DNA of 64,000 nucleotides from Nonlabens antarcticus (GTDB lineage Bacteria; Bacteroidota; Bacteroidia; Flavobacteriales; Flavobacteriaceae): NCBI RefSeq assembly GCF_015356755.1, contig NZ_JADFCO010000066.1, positions 744,001 to 808,000 of the forward strand, read 5' to 3'. Shown piece by piece: positions 9,005 to 17,650 of this stretch (position 1 is its first letter; each line of letters starts with the position of its first letter). The notes under the pieces were generated by a model. It saw only the letters and a program-made list of their open reading frames with translations, ran no database searches and was not told where the DNA came from. The position numbers and the translations under genes were made by a program.

Positions 9005-9960
9005 TGCCCCAAGATTTCAAATTACTTTCCTCTCCTTTACAAGGCTTTACCGATTTCAGGTTTCGCAATGCGTTCCATGAATTTTTTGGTGGAATAGATA
9101 CTTTTTACGCGCCATATATCAGATTTAATGGGAAGCTGGAAATAAAATCTTCCTATCAGCGTGATCTGGATCCAGAAAATAATCATGTTCCAGAATTAAT
9201 CCCGCAAGTAATGACTGCAGATGCTGATGAGTTTTTGCTCGCAGCTAATTATATTAAATCCTTAGGGTATACAGAATTAAACTGGAATCTAGGCTGTCCC
9301 TACCCGATGGTTACAAAACGTGGGATGGGCTCTGGATTGATCTGCAATCATGAAGGAATAGATCATATTTTAAAACGAGTTCATGATGAAACTGACGTTC
9401 TTATTTCTATGAAAATGAGAATGGGTTATGAACATTCCGGCGAAATTCTAGACACCTTCGAAACCCTAGAGAAGTACCCTCTTAAGAATATTGCTATTCA
9501 TGCACGTACAGGAAAGCAGCTGTATAAAGGTGGCGTTGATTTAGAAGCATTCCAGAAATGTGTGGATCGTGCCAAACAAAAATTGTATTACAACGGTGAC
9601 ATTACCAGTGTATCTATTTTTAAGGAGCGTCAAGAGCGCTTCCCTTCCATTGACCATTTTATGATAGGCCGTGGGCTGATTGCAGACCCGTGGTTGCCGT
9701 TCATGATTAGAAATGACCAAGAAGAATATCCGTTAGATCGATGGGAGAAATTTAGAGAATTTCACGATCGCATTTATACACAATACGATGAGTTTCTTCA
9801 AGGGCCAACTCCTATTAAAATGAAGATGCAGGGATTCTGGGGTTATTTTGCAGAGCAATTTGACAACCCACAAAAAATTATCAAGAAAATTAAGAAATCA
9901 GGCGGTTCGAGAAATTATCAAACGGCAGTCAACGAAATTTTGAACACCGTTCAGAAATAA
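9004..9960 (+). CDS. tRNA-dihydrouridine synthase
   Basis: FMN-dependent reductase converting uridines of the tRNA D-loop to dihydrouridine. The ATG at 9004 shares its A with the preceding TGA stop (TGATG), giving 318 aa, close to DusC-sized family members. The TIM-barrel signature NLGCPYPMVTKRGMGSGL carries the catalytic cysteine (C98), and IHARTGKQLYKG and MIGRGLIADPWLP are the FMN-phosphate-binding segments. Which uridine it modifies cannot be read from sequence. It is followed by a clear terminator. Confidence 0.92.
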   Translation: MPQDFKLLSSPLQGFTDFRFRNAFHEFFGGIDTFYAPYIRFNGKLEIKSSYQRDLDPENNHVPELIPQVMTADADEFLLAANYIKSLGYTELNWNLGCPYPMVTKRGMGSGLICNHEGIDHILKRVHDETDVLISMKMRMGYEHSGEILDTFETLEKYPLKNIAIHARTGKQLYKGGVDLEAFQKCVDRAKQKLYYNGDITSVSIFKERQERFPSIDHFMIGRGLIADPWLPFMIRNDQEEYPLDRWEKFREFHDRIYTQYDEFLQGPTPIKMKMQGFWGYFAEQFDNPQKIIKKIKKSGGSRNYQTAVNEILNTVQK

Positions 9961-9976
9961 TTTTAAAACAGCGCAT

Positions 9977-10010
9977 AAAAAAAGAGAAGATTGCTCCTCT
10001 CTTTTAAATT
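9977..10010 (+). terminator. Terminator after the dihydrouridine synthase gene
   Basis: The inverted repeat aaaagaga ... tctctttt surrounds a short loop and ends in a T run, 20-50 nt after the stop codon. Confidence 0.75.
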
Positions 10011-10125
10011 AGCGATCTCCACCGCTATATTTTAATAAACAACAAATCTAAACATAAGGTGCTTATTTACTTAAACCGATTTAAAGGTAGGTCGTCGACA
10101 CCTTTCGTCGATCATTCTGCGATAT

Positions 10126-10154
10126 GTTTTTAAATATTTGAAATGTTTAAAAAC
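10126..10154. repeat. A+T-rich inverted repeat GTTTTTAAA-N11-TTTAAAAAC
   Basis: Perfect 9-bp arms (10126-10134 and 10146-10154) in the gap between convergent genes. It may act as a weak terminator for the minus-strand lipoprotein gene; no other feature is visible in 10011-10213. Confidence 0.5.
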
Positions 10155-10213
10155 GTAAATGCTTATATATCAATTATATATGTATTTTAAAACATTGCCG
10201 TTGATCGGCTTGT

Positions 10214-11272
10214 CTAATTTCTAATCAATTGAAAAGAACTGATTTGATTACTTCCAGCTAGCATTCCGCTATTGGAATCTTTAAAAGAAACCGTGTAAAA
10301 ACCCTGATCAGAAAGTTTTTTCCAGGAGGTTCCTTGATCTCCACTCCACCATATTCCAGGTGATCCTACGGCAATTAATTCATTACCGCCAGTTCCAGGA
10401 ACAAATGAAATATCACTGTTATAACCGGGACCTTTGCCATCAGATAGTAAGTTCCAAGTTTTACCACCGTCCTTTGTAATCGCCTTATTTGAGGTAGATT
10501 CGTCCTTCTGGTTCCAATCTCCTCCCATAATAGCTCCTAGATTTTCATCGTAAAAATCAATTGCATAGATTCCAGTCATTTCACCACCTTTAACTATTGG
10601 AGTTTCTAGGACTTCCCATGATTTACCACGATCTGCACTGTGTAATACACGGCTCGCCATCCCACCGGTTACTATCCATATTTGATCACCTTGCAGCTCG
10701 ATATTAGAATTGCTGGCAGCATATGCTGCTTCTCCTTTTTTAATTTTAGGAAGTACATCACAAGAGATTTTATTCCAACTTTCGCCACCATCATTCGTAA
10801 TTAATACGGTAAAACAGTCTTCTTGTGGGTCACCCAACGCAACGCCATCCGTATCGTTCCAAAATTTCATACTGTCATAGAAAACAGTCTCACCTATTTC
10901 TTCATAAACAAGCGCTAAGGAATCATTCTCATGAGATATGCGATAGATTAACCCTGGATTTCCCGCGGTCAAAATAAAGGTAAAGCTACTGGTTACCGCA
11001 ATGGACCTAAACTCCAGCGGCTGGTAGTCTTTATAGACCACGCTTCCCTTAGACACCTGCATTGTACTATCAGCTATCGATCCATAAGCGCCTTTACTTC
11101 CTGCAAACCAGAAACCATTACCGGCGCGCTCCAGTGCACGAATACTTATGGAGTCATTTGAAATTGATGTAATTTCAATAGAAGAAACTTCTTCTAAAGA
11201 GACTTCCTTTTCTTGCTCTGTTTTGCAGGAAGAAAGCATGATGAAAAGTGCAAAAATGAATCGGTAATACAT
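10214..11272 (-). CDS. Asp-box (BNR) beta-propeller lipoprotein
   Basis: A 352-aa exported lipoprotein (lipobox cysteine at residue 16). It carries four Asp-box motifs of the form S/T-x-D-x-G-x-x-W: TNDGGESW, SADRGKSW, TKDGGKTW and SGDQGTSW, spaced through the chain as expected for a beta-propeller of the sialidase/YCF48 (photosystem assembly-like) fold. Sialidase catalytic residues are not evident, and flavobacterial homologues are usually annotated vaguely as oxidoreductase or glycosyl hydrolase. Function unknown; probably a structural or binding propeller on the outer membrane or periplasmic side. It is monocistronic and divergent from the methyltransferase gene. Confidence 0.8.
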   Translation of the reverse strand: MYYRFIFALFIMLSSCKTEQEKEVSLEEVSSIEITSISNDSISIRALERAGNGFWFAGSKGAYGSIADSTMQVSKGSVVYKDYQPLEFRSIAVTSSFTFILTAGNPGLIYRISHENDSLALVYEEIGETVFYDSMKFWNDTDGVALGDPQEDCFTVLITNDGGESWNKISCDVLPKIKKGEAAYAASNSNIELQGDQIWIVTGGMASRVLHSADRGKSWEVLETPIVKGGEMTGIYAIDFYDENLGAIMGGDWNQKDESTSNKAITKDGGKTWNLLSDGKGPGYNSDISFVPGTGGNELIAVGSPGIWWSGDQGTSWKKLSDQGFYTVSFKDSNSGMLAGSNQISSFQLIRN

Positions 11273-11309
11273 GTAAATTAAATTAAGTTTTTGTGATTGA
11301 TGTGCGTTC

Positions 11310-11325
11310 CGCTTTCGCGAAAGCG
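11310..11325. repeat. 16-bp palindrome CGCTTTCGCGAAAGCG
   Basis: Perfect copy with symmetric flanks (TTC before and GAA after) in the divergent gap between the Asp-box lipoprotein and the methyltransferase. Confidence 0.9.
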
Positions 11326-11391
11326 GAACACTTCCTCATACACATTGCAAAAAACAACCATTTCGTAACATTATGAGCCATAAGTTAGCTG

Positions 11392-11399
11392 TATTTTTG
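11392..11399 (+). promoter_or_regulatory. Promoter -7 element TATTTTTG of the methyltransferase gene
   Basis: Matches TAnnTTTG, ending 4 nt before the ATG at 11404. Confidence 0.55.
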
Positions 11400-11403
11400 C
11401 GCC

Positions 11404-12618
11404 ATGAGATTTCATCATAATTTAGTACAGGGAACAGTCGATGCGTTGCATCAGACATTTAATGACGGCAAATATGCTGATCAAGCCATTCAACAAATCC
11501 TGAAGCGTGACACACGCTGGGGCGCAAGAGACCGCGGTTTCATTGCAGAAACTACATACGACATCGTGCGCTACAAAAGATTGTATGCTGCGATTGCAAA
11601 CGTAAAAGAGCCTTTCAATTCTGGTGATTTATGGAGAATGACGGCGGTATGGATCGTCCTTAAAGGCCACGATATTCCTGCATGGGAGGAATATTACAAC
11701 ACGCCGGTACGCAGGATCAAAGGAAAGTTTGATGAGTTATCCTCAGACCTAAAATACCGGGAATCCATTCCAGACTGGCTGGATGAAATGGGTCGCAAAG
11801 AACTGGGAGACGAGTTGTGGACTAAGGAAATGGCGGCCATGAACAAGCAAGCGGAAGTTGTCCTGAGAACAAACACCTTGCAAACTGACGTCAAAACTCT
11901 ACAAGAGAAATTGCTGGCTGAAGAAATTCAAACTACGACGGACGAGCGTTTTCCTGATGCCCTTATATTAAAGGAGCGCGCAAACGTTTTCCAGACCCAG
12001 ATGTTTCAAAATGGGCTTTTTGAAGTTCAAGATGCCGGGTCTCAAACTATAGCTCCATTTTTAGAAGTTGACTCTGGATTGCGTGTGATGGATGCTTGCG
12101 CTGGTGCCGGTGGAAAAGCATTGCACCTTGCTGCCCTGATGGAGAATAAAGGCCAGGTCATTGCGACAGACATATATAAAGGTAAACTTCATGAACTAAA
12201 ACGCCGTGCACGTCGTGCCGGTGCTCATAACATTGAAACAAGATTGATTGATACCACTAAGGTCATCAAGAAACTGGACAGTAAAATTGATAGGCTTCTA
12301 ATTGATGCTCCCTGCAGCGGACTGGGAGTCTTGCGTCGTAATCCTGATGCTAAGTGGAAGCTGCAGCCAGAGTTTATAGAAAAAATTAAAGAGACCCAGC
12401 AAGAGATTCTTCAATCTTACAGTCGCGTATTGAAACCAGATGGAATTATGGTGTACGCCACCTGCTCTATTTTCCCATCAGAAAATGAAGAACAAGTGGA
12501 CTCCTTCTTAAAATCAGAGGCTGGGACCAATTTTGAATTATTAGATTCAAAGTCACTATTAGCCCATCGAGATGGCTTTGACGGTTTCTATATGGCCAGG
12601 CTGAAACGTAACAAGTAA
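11404..12618 (+). CDS. RsmB-like rRNA/tRNA (cytosine-5)-methyltransferase
   Basis: SAM-dependent RNA m5C methyltransferase of the NOL1/NOP2/Sun family, 404 aa. The N-terminal helical region (1-150) resembles the NusB-like domain of RsmB. The catalytic domain has the SAM-binding DACAGAGGKALHLA motif, motif IV DAPCSGLGVLRRNPDAKW with C304, and motif VI YATCSIFPSENEEQV with the nucleophile C354. RNA target is inferred to be 16S rRNA C967 by family only. The next gene starts 10 nt after its stop, so the two may be co-transcribed although unrelated in role. Confidence 0.88.
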   Translation: MRFHHNLVQGTVDALHQTFNDGKYADQAIQQILKRDTRWGARDRGFIAETTYDIVRYKRLYAAIANVKEPFNSGDLWRMTAVWIVLKGHDIPAWEEYYNTPVRRIKGKFDELSSDLKYRESIPDWLDEMGRKELGDELWTKEMAAMNKQAEVVLRTNTLQTDVKTLQEKLLAEEIQTTTDERFPDALILKERANVFQTQMFQNGLFEVQDAGSQTIAPFLEVDSGLRVMDACAGAGGKALHLAALMENKGQVIATDIYKGKLHELKRRARRAGAHNIETRLIDTTKVIKKLDSKIDRLLIDAPCSGLGVLRRNPDAKWKLQPEFIEKIKETQQEILQSYSRVLKPDGIMVYATCSIFPSENEEQVDSFLKSEAGTNFELLDSKSLLAHRDGFDGFYMARLKRNK

Positions 12619-12628
12619 AAACTATCCC

Positions 12629-15163
12629 ATGAAAAAAATTACCCTGATTGCTCTAATATTAATTAGTTATCTGGGTACGGCCCAGGCTCCGACTGGTTAT
12701 TATGATAGTGCTGAAAGCCTGAGTGGTTTTCAGTTAAAAACTGAATTGAAAGCTATTATTTCTAATGGCTTCAACTCCAGAACCTACGGCGATCTTTTGA
12801 CGTTATATGCAACATCTGATAACGATGAATACTATCCAGGTCAAGAAGGAAATATTGATCAAGCAACTACCATTCTCGATATCTATTCAGAGAATCCCAC
12901 TGGTGCAGATGCATACAATTATACTTTTGAACAAAGTGGTGCCAGTGCAAATGAAGAAGGCGGTGGTTTTAATAGAGAACACTTATATCCACAGGGATTT
13001 TTTAATGGGCAAGAACTCATGCGCAATGATGCCCATCATGTGGTTCCCTCAGATATTTTAGTAAACAATAGACGTAATAATTATCCATTCGGAGAGGTGG
13101 GCACAGCGAGCTATACCTCCAGTAACGGGAGTAAATTAGGGAATTCAATAACTCCAGGATACACATTAATTGTCTTTGAACCTATTGATGAATTTAAAGG
13201 TGATGTTGCCAGAAGTCTGCTATATTTTGCGACGCGTTATGAGGACAACTGGAATGATAACAATTGGGATAATTTTGATAACGAGCGTGACCCACGAGGG
13301 GGACCTATTAAAGGGCAATGGTATGATGCCTGGTTCATTAATTTATTACTCAAATGGCACGCACAGGATCCTGTAAGCACCAGAGAACGGGATCGGAATA
13401 ATGAGGTGTATGTACATCAAAACAATCGCAATCCGTTTATTGATAACCCACAATATGCAAGCTCTATATGGGGTGACATAGAAAACATTGTAGCTGTTAA
13501 AGGAGATTTAGTTGGAAGTTATGTTGACGCTGATAATGATGGAAATGTGAATGTAGGTGATCAAATTGAATACGTTTACAGCATTACCAATGCAGGTAAT
13601 AAAATATTATATAACATCAATATTGCTAGTGAGAAGGGTCTGTTTGAAACACCGCTTCAATTAGAAAATCTAGCACCTGGTGCGACAAGCACTAATTTCT
13701 CAGGAGTGTTAACTTATACGATCAAGCAAGAAGATATAGACAGTTCCTGTGAATGTGTTACAAATCAAACTTCGTTTAAAGCGAACACAGAAAGCACCAA
13801 TGATGGTAGTATTATCAATGGGATAAGTGATGATCCTAGCATTAGCACAAATGTGGATAGCGATAATGATTCCTACCCAGATGATATCACGGTAACAGAC
13901 CTTCCTTTTCCTAGAACGGGAGGCGGTGGTTCAAATGACTTGTTCATTTCTGAATACATAGAAGGTTCTGGTTTTAATAAAGCCATAGAAATCGCAAACT
14001 TCACTGGTGCTGCTGTTGATCTTTCTAATTATTCATTAAAGCGAGATGGTAATGGTGAAGGTGCATGGATTGGAAATGCAGTTTTGGAAGGAACTCTAAA
14101 TGATGGTGAGGTGTATGTTGTAATTAACAATAAAGCAGACGAATCTAATATTGTAGCTCAAGCAGACCTAGTTATTACCAGCACTGGTAGTGCTGTAATT
14201 GATTTTAATGGAGATGACCCTGTAGGGTTGTTCAAGAACGATGTATTAATTGACATCGTAGGAACCTTTGGGGTTCGTGTTGAATTTGGTAAGGATGTTA
14301 CTTTGCTTCGTAAAGCGGAAGTTTTAGGCCCCACAACTACATTTGATCTGGCTGGAGAATGGAATTCATTTACCCGCAATACTTCTACTGATCTAGGCAT
14401 GCATACCTACAATGGTGAACCTGTTATAACTTCAAACGACTTGTTTATCTCTGAATATATAGAAGGTTCTGGTTTAAATAAAGCGATAGAGATTGCAAAC
14501 TTTACAGGTGTAACGGTTGATCTTTCTACCTATTCCATTCAACGTAATGCAAGTGGAGGAGCTACTTATGAAGGTGCCGTTGACCTTTTAGGATCACTTA
14601 ACGATGGTGAAGTTTACGTAATTATCAATGATGGAGCTACAGATTCTAATATTCTAGCCCAGGCAGATCTGGCAATCCCAAGCACTGGCTCGAGTGCAAT
14701 AGATTTTAATGGGAATGATCCCGTAGGCTTGTTTAAAGATGATGTGTTGATTGATATTGTCGGAACTTTTAATGGCGGTGCTGCAGATTTTGCTAAAGAT
14801 GTTACTCTAGTAAGAAAATCGAGTGTCACTGGACCTAACCTTAATTTTAATCTTGCTGCCGAGTGGAATTCTTTCCCTAGAAATACCTCTACAGATTTAG
14901 GTCAACATACCTATGGAGCAACCGCAGGAGAAAATGATAAGGCATTAAGCTTGTTTCAAGTTTATCCTAATCCATCAAAAGGTGTCTTCCATGTCAAAGG
15001 TCTTCTAGGAGAGGCACAGATTTCAATATTTGATGTTGCCGGAAGACAATTGTCCAGTCAGAAACTGGTCAACAGTCAATTTACAATTGAAAACCAGGGA
15101 ATCTATCTGGTGAAAATTCAAACCAATACGGTCGCAAGAGTTTTTAAAGTGATCGTAGAATAG
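12629..15163 (+). CDS. Secreted endonuclease I family nuclease with two lamin-tail domains and a T9SS sorting domain
   Basis: An 844-aa modular extracellular protein. Order: signal peptide (ending at GTAQA, about residue 20); endonuclease I/EndA-like catalytic domain (about 20-285) with GGGFNREHLYPQGFF, NDAHHVVPSD and NNRRNNYPFG, carrying the metal-binding H and N residues; a DUF11-like Ig domain (about 295-375); two lamin-tail domains (from about 435 and 602), each starting SNDLFISEYIEGSG and clearly duplicated; and a C-terminal type IX secretion sorting domain (about 769-844) with VYPNPSKGVFHV. It probably degrades extracellular DNA for nutrients or in biofilms. Lamin-tail domains may bind the substrate or the cell surface (inference). 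Confidence 0.92.
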   Translation: MKKITLIALILISYLGTAQAPTGYYDSAESLSGFQLKTELKAIISNGFNSRTYGDLLTLYATSDNDEYYPGQEGNIDQATTILDIYSENPTGADAYNYTFEQSGASANEEGGGFNREHLYPQGFFNGQELMRNDAHHVVPSDILVNNRRNNYPFGEVGTASYTSSNGSKLGNSITPGYTLIVFEPIDEFKGDVARSLLYFATRYEDNWNDNNWDNFDNERDPRGGPIKGQWYDAWFINLLLKWHAQDPVSTRERDRNNEVYVHQNNRNPFIDNPQYASSIWGDIENIVAVKGDLVGSYVDADNDGNVNVGDQIEYVYSITNAGNKILYNINIASEKGLFETPLQLENLAPGATSTNFSGVLTYTIKQEDIDSSCECVTNQTSFKANTESTNDGSIINGISDDPSISTNVDSDNDSYPDDITVTDLPFPRTGGGGSNDLFISEYIEGSGFNKAIEIANFTGAAVDLSNYSLKRDGNGEGAWIGNAVLEGTLNDGEVYVVINNKADESNIVAQADLVITSTGSAVIDFNGDDPVGLFKNDVLIDIVGTFGVRVEFGKDVTLLRKAEVLGPTTTFDLAGEWNSFTRNTSTDLGMHTYNGEPVITSNDLFISEYIEGSGLNKAIEIANFTGVTVDLSTYSIQRNASGGATYEGAVDLLGSLNDGEVYVIINDGATDSNILAQADLAIPSTGSSAIDFNGNDPVGLFKDDVLIDIVGTFNGGAADFAKDVTLVRKSSVTGPNLNFNLAAEWNSFPRNTSTDLGQHTYGATAGENDKALSLFQVYPNPSKGVFHVKGLLGEAQISIFDVAGRQLSSQKLVNSQFTIENQGIYLVKIQTNTVARVFKVIVE

Positions 15164-15184
15164 AATCCACTTTTTATTGAAAAA

Positions 15185-15217
15185 AGTCCTCAACCTTTAT
15201 AGGCTGAGGATTTTTTA
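15185..15217 (+). terminator. Terminator after the secreted nuclease gene
   Basis: Stem tcctca (15187-15192) pairs with tgagga (15205-15210) with further inner pairs, followed by six T. Confidence 0.85.
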
Positions 15218-15286
15218 GTTTAGAACGTCAAAATTCGATATTTACAATTTATACATAACTTTGAATAGGCTCAATAGGAACGTTTT

Positions 15287-15994
15287 ATGAAATACATTCT
15301 GATGTTAACAATGACTGTAATATGCTGGACGGTAAAAGCTCAAGACCTTAACGGTGCATGGGAAAACACCGTGGAGACACCTACCGGTCAGATCATAAAA
15401 ACAGTTTTAGTCTTTGCTAATGGTTATGGTACCCAGACAATTTATGATGCGTACTCGGGAAGATTCATGAGTACTTTGGGAGGGTCATTTGTTGTTAAGA
15501 ATGGAGTTTTGAGCGGAAAAATAGAATTTGATTCCCGACAACCACAAAACGTAGGAACAACAATTTCGCTAAAGATATCTTTAGAAGAAGACAAATTATA
15601 TGTTCTGGATTCAAATATGCTTTTTGACCGCATAGATCATGGAACTTCAGGTAAACTAAGCGGAGCCTGGCTCATGTCGGGAAGGGTTAAAGATGGTAAA
15701 GAGCAAATCAGAGACGCTAATATTCCTAGAAAAACCATGAAAATTTTATCTGGTACTAGATTTCAGTGGATAGCTTATAATACTGAAACGAAAGAATTTA
15801 TGGGAACTGGTGGGGGATCTTACACCACTGTTGATGGTGTTTACACAGAAAATATAGAGTTCTTTTCTAAAGATGATTCTAGAGTTGGCGCGAGTTTAGA
15901 TTTCAATTTTGAACTTAGTAATGGAGATTGGATCCATAAAGGAATGTCAAGTAAAGGAGATCCTCTTCATGAGATCTGGAAATTGAGGTTATAA
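15287..15994 (+). CDS. Secreted protein with two lipocalin-like repeats, function unknown
   Basis: A 235-aa exported protein with a signal peptide ending VKAQ at residue 19. The mature part appears to be an internal duplication: both halves begin with L-x-G-A-W (LNGAWENTV, LSGAWLMSG), contain a glycine-rich GG(S)-x-V strand (LGGSFVVKNGVLSGKIEF and GGGSYTTVDGVYTENIEF), a following SR or SRVG segment and a final strand leading to a D/W residue. This is what a small beta-barrel of the lipocalin/META type would look like, but I do not recognise a named family. It has its own promoter region and no operon partner. Confidence 0.7.
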   Translation: MKYILMLTMTVICWTVKAQDLNGAWENTVETPTGQIIKTVLVFANGYGTQTIYDAYSGRFMSTLGGSFVVKNGVLSGKIEFDSRQPQNVGTTISLKISLEEDKLYVLDSNMLFDRIDHGTSGKLSGAWLMSGRVKDGKEQIRDANIPRKTMKILSGTRFQWIAYNTETKEFMGTGGGSYTTVDGVYTENIEFFSKDDSRVGASLDFNFELSNGDWIHKGMSSKGDPLHEIWKLRL

Positions 15995-16080
15995 TCACAT
16001 TTATTTAATCATATTAATATTTTTAAATCATTCATTATCAGTTTTATAATCAATGGTTCTATTCTCAAATTGAACATTTT

Positions 16081-16968
16081 ATGACGATCCGGTTTTTAAT
16101 TATCAGTTTAGCCCTGTTTTCAGGCAACGTATTATGCGCACAAAATGATCTTGATTTTGTTTCAAAATATAATTTGAATTTAGTGGTGGAGATTCCAGAC
16201 TTAGCACACGTGGAATCTGTTGCGTTTGATGCAAGCACTCAATTATTGTATGCCAGTATTCAAGGCAATCAAGAACCTGGCGATGGATCTATTGTCACAT
16301 TTCAACTAGACGGTAGCATGGAAGATATTGCCTTCACAACAGGTTTAAATAACCCCAAGGGGATTGCGATCTATAAAAACAAACTTTACGTTTCAGATGT
16401 AACAGAACTCGTGGAAATTGACCTGCAGACTGGAAATATTCTGAACCGGTTCTCCACAGGAACTGAGCAGTTTTTAAATGATGTCGCTATAGACGCTGAC
16501 GGGAATGTCTACGTTTCTGATATGGGATCTTCATCCATTTATAAATTGGAAACTGATGGTAAATTTACCAATTGGCTTTCCAGTCCTAAATTAGAAAATC
16601 CCAATGGGCTGCTGGTTAAAGATAATACCTTATTCATCGCAGCTTGGGGATTACCTGATAAAACGAACAACGCGAGCAACCCTCAAGGTAGGTTTTTAAA
16701 AGTCGATCTCACAACAAAAATAATTGATCAAGTAACGGAAACACCTCAAGGAAACCTTGATGGTTTGCAAGTTCTTGATGATCAAAACTTTCTAATTTCA
16801 GACTGGCGCAAGGGCACAATTTTAAAAATTTCGAAAAGTGGAGTAACAGAATTATTTTTCACTAGCAAAATCAGTGTTGGAGACATCCTTTACCTGCAGA
16901 AAGAGAAATTATTAGTAATACCATTAAATAGGCAAAACAAAGTAGAGATCTATAAAATTACCGACTGA
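16081..16968 (+). CDS. Exported SMP-30/NHL-type beta-propeller protein
   Basis: A 295-aa protein with a signal peptide ending at LCAQ (about residue 21). Repeated blade-like segments (VESVAFDASTQLLYAS, NPKGIAIYKNKLYVSDV, LNDVAIDADGNVYVSDMG, NPNGLLVKDNTLFIAAWG, LDGLQVLDDQNFLISDW) place it in the six-bladed SMP-30/gluconolactonase/NHL superfamily. The conserved acidic and asparagine residues that hold the metal in SMP-30 enzymes may be present (ND, NG, SD), but hydrolase activity on a lactone is only a possibility. It is followed after 9 nt by a GNAT gene, suggesting co-transcription. Confidence 0.78.
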   Translation: MTIRFLIISLALFSGNVLCAQNDLDFVSKYNLNLVVEIPDLAHVESVAFDASTQLLYASIQGNQEPGDGSIVTFQLDGSMEDIAFTTGLNNPKGIAIYKNKLYVSDVTELVEIDLQTGNILNRFSTGTEQFLNDVAIDADGNVYVSDMGSSSIYKLETDGKFTNWLSSPKLENPNGLLVKDNTLFIAAWGLPDKTNNASNPQGRFLKVDLTTKIIDQVTETPQGNLDGLQVLDDQNFLISDWRKGTILKISKSGVTELFFTSKISVGDILYLQKEKLLVIPLNRQNKVEIYKITD

Positions 16969-16977
16969 TAAGGCACA

Positions 16978-17556
16978 ATGATGATAACTACCGGATCTCC
17001 TATTGGAATCAATGCCCGCTTGCTTTTACAACCGATTAAAGTGTCAGACCAGAAGAAACTTTCATCGCTTATGATGGATATTTATCGTCCTGTTTACCAG
17101 CATTTGTGGTTTGATGATGGTAGTTATTACGTGGACTCCCAGTTTAATACTGAAAATTTGACACTGGAACTAGCAGTTTCAAATGCACCATATTATTTTA
17201 TAATTTTTGAAGAAGCACCTATTGGCATATTGAGGTTCATAAATCACCTCTCCACTCCCACTGGTTCAATTGAACCGTCAGTTAAATTACACAGGATCTA
17301 CCTTGCGCCATCTGCTCACGGTAAGGGAGTAGGAAAAAAGGTGATTCAATGGCTTTCCCAAGAGGCTCATAAAAACAAACAGCAGTACATCTGGTTGGAA
17401 TGTATGGACACCCGGCTTTCTGCCTATAATTTTTACAAGCATTTGGGCTTCAAATTATTTGAACAGTTTACACTGGATTCTCCTAAAATGCGACGGGAAT
17501 ACCGCGGTATGTTGCGCATGAAATTAGAAGTGAACGGGAACTTGCAGGGTTGTTAA
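16978..17556 (+). CDS. GNAT family N-acetyltransferase
   Basis: A 192-aa acetyl-CoA-dependent acetyltransferase. The acetyl-CoA pyrophosphate loop is seen as HRIYLAPSAHGKGVGKKVIQWL (Q/R-x-x-G-x-G/A variant) and the downstream core as IWLECMDTRLSAYNFYKHLGFKLFE. The N-terminal region (LLLQPIKVSDQKKLSSLMMDIY...W) is typical of PaiA/RimI-like small-molecule or protein acetyltransferases. ATG start at 16978 with a second ATG next to it. The substrate cannot be inferred; the preceding propeller gene gives no clear link. Confidence 0.88.
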   Translation: MMITTGSPIGINARLLLQPIKVSDQKKLSSLMMDIYRPVYQHLWFDDGSYYVDSQFNTENLTLELAVSNAPYYFIIFEEAPIGILRFINHLSTPTGSIEPSVKLHRIYLAPSAHGKGVGKKVIQWLSQEAHKNKQQYIWLECMDTRLSAYNFYKHLGFKLFEQFTLDSPKMRREYRGMLRMKLEVNGNLQGC

Positions 17557-17573
17557 GAAACTGGTGGTAATTT

Positions 17574-17589
17574 CGCTTTCGCGAAAGCG
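17574..17589. repeat. 16-bp palindrome CGCTTTCGCGAAAGCG
   Basis: Perfect copy in the short gap between the GNAT gene and the purL promoter, 30 bp upstream of the -7 element. It could serve as the GNAT terminator. Confidence 0.9.
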
Positions 17590-17618
17590 GAAACCTCTCA
17601 ATTAAATTTCTAAAAAAG

Positions 17619-17626
17619 TATCTTTG
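17619..17626 (+). promoter_or_regulatory. purL promoter -7 element TATCTTTG
   Basis: Matches TAnnTTTG, 24 nt upstream of the ATG at 17651. The upstream in-frame TTG at 17624 lies inside this element, which argues against it as a start. Confidence 0.6.
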
Positions 17627-17650
17627 TCAAAGCCCACAAAAGCGCTCACA

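Noticed and set aside
11404-15163. Functional operon of the RsmB-like methyltransferase and the secreted nuclease
   Set aside because: The 10-nt gap suggests co-transcription only; the roles are unrelated, so no functional link is claimed.
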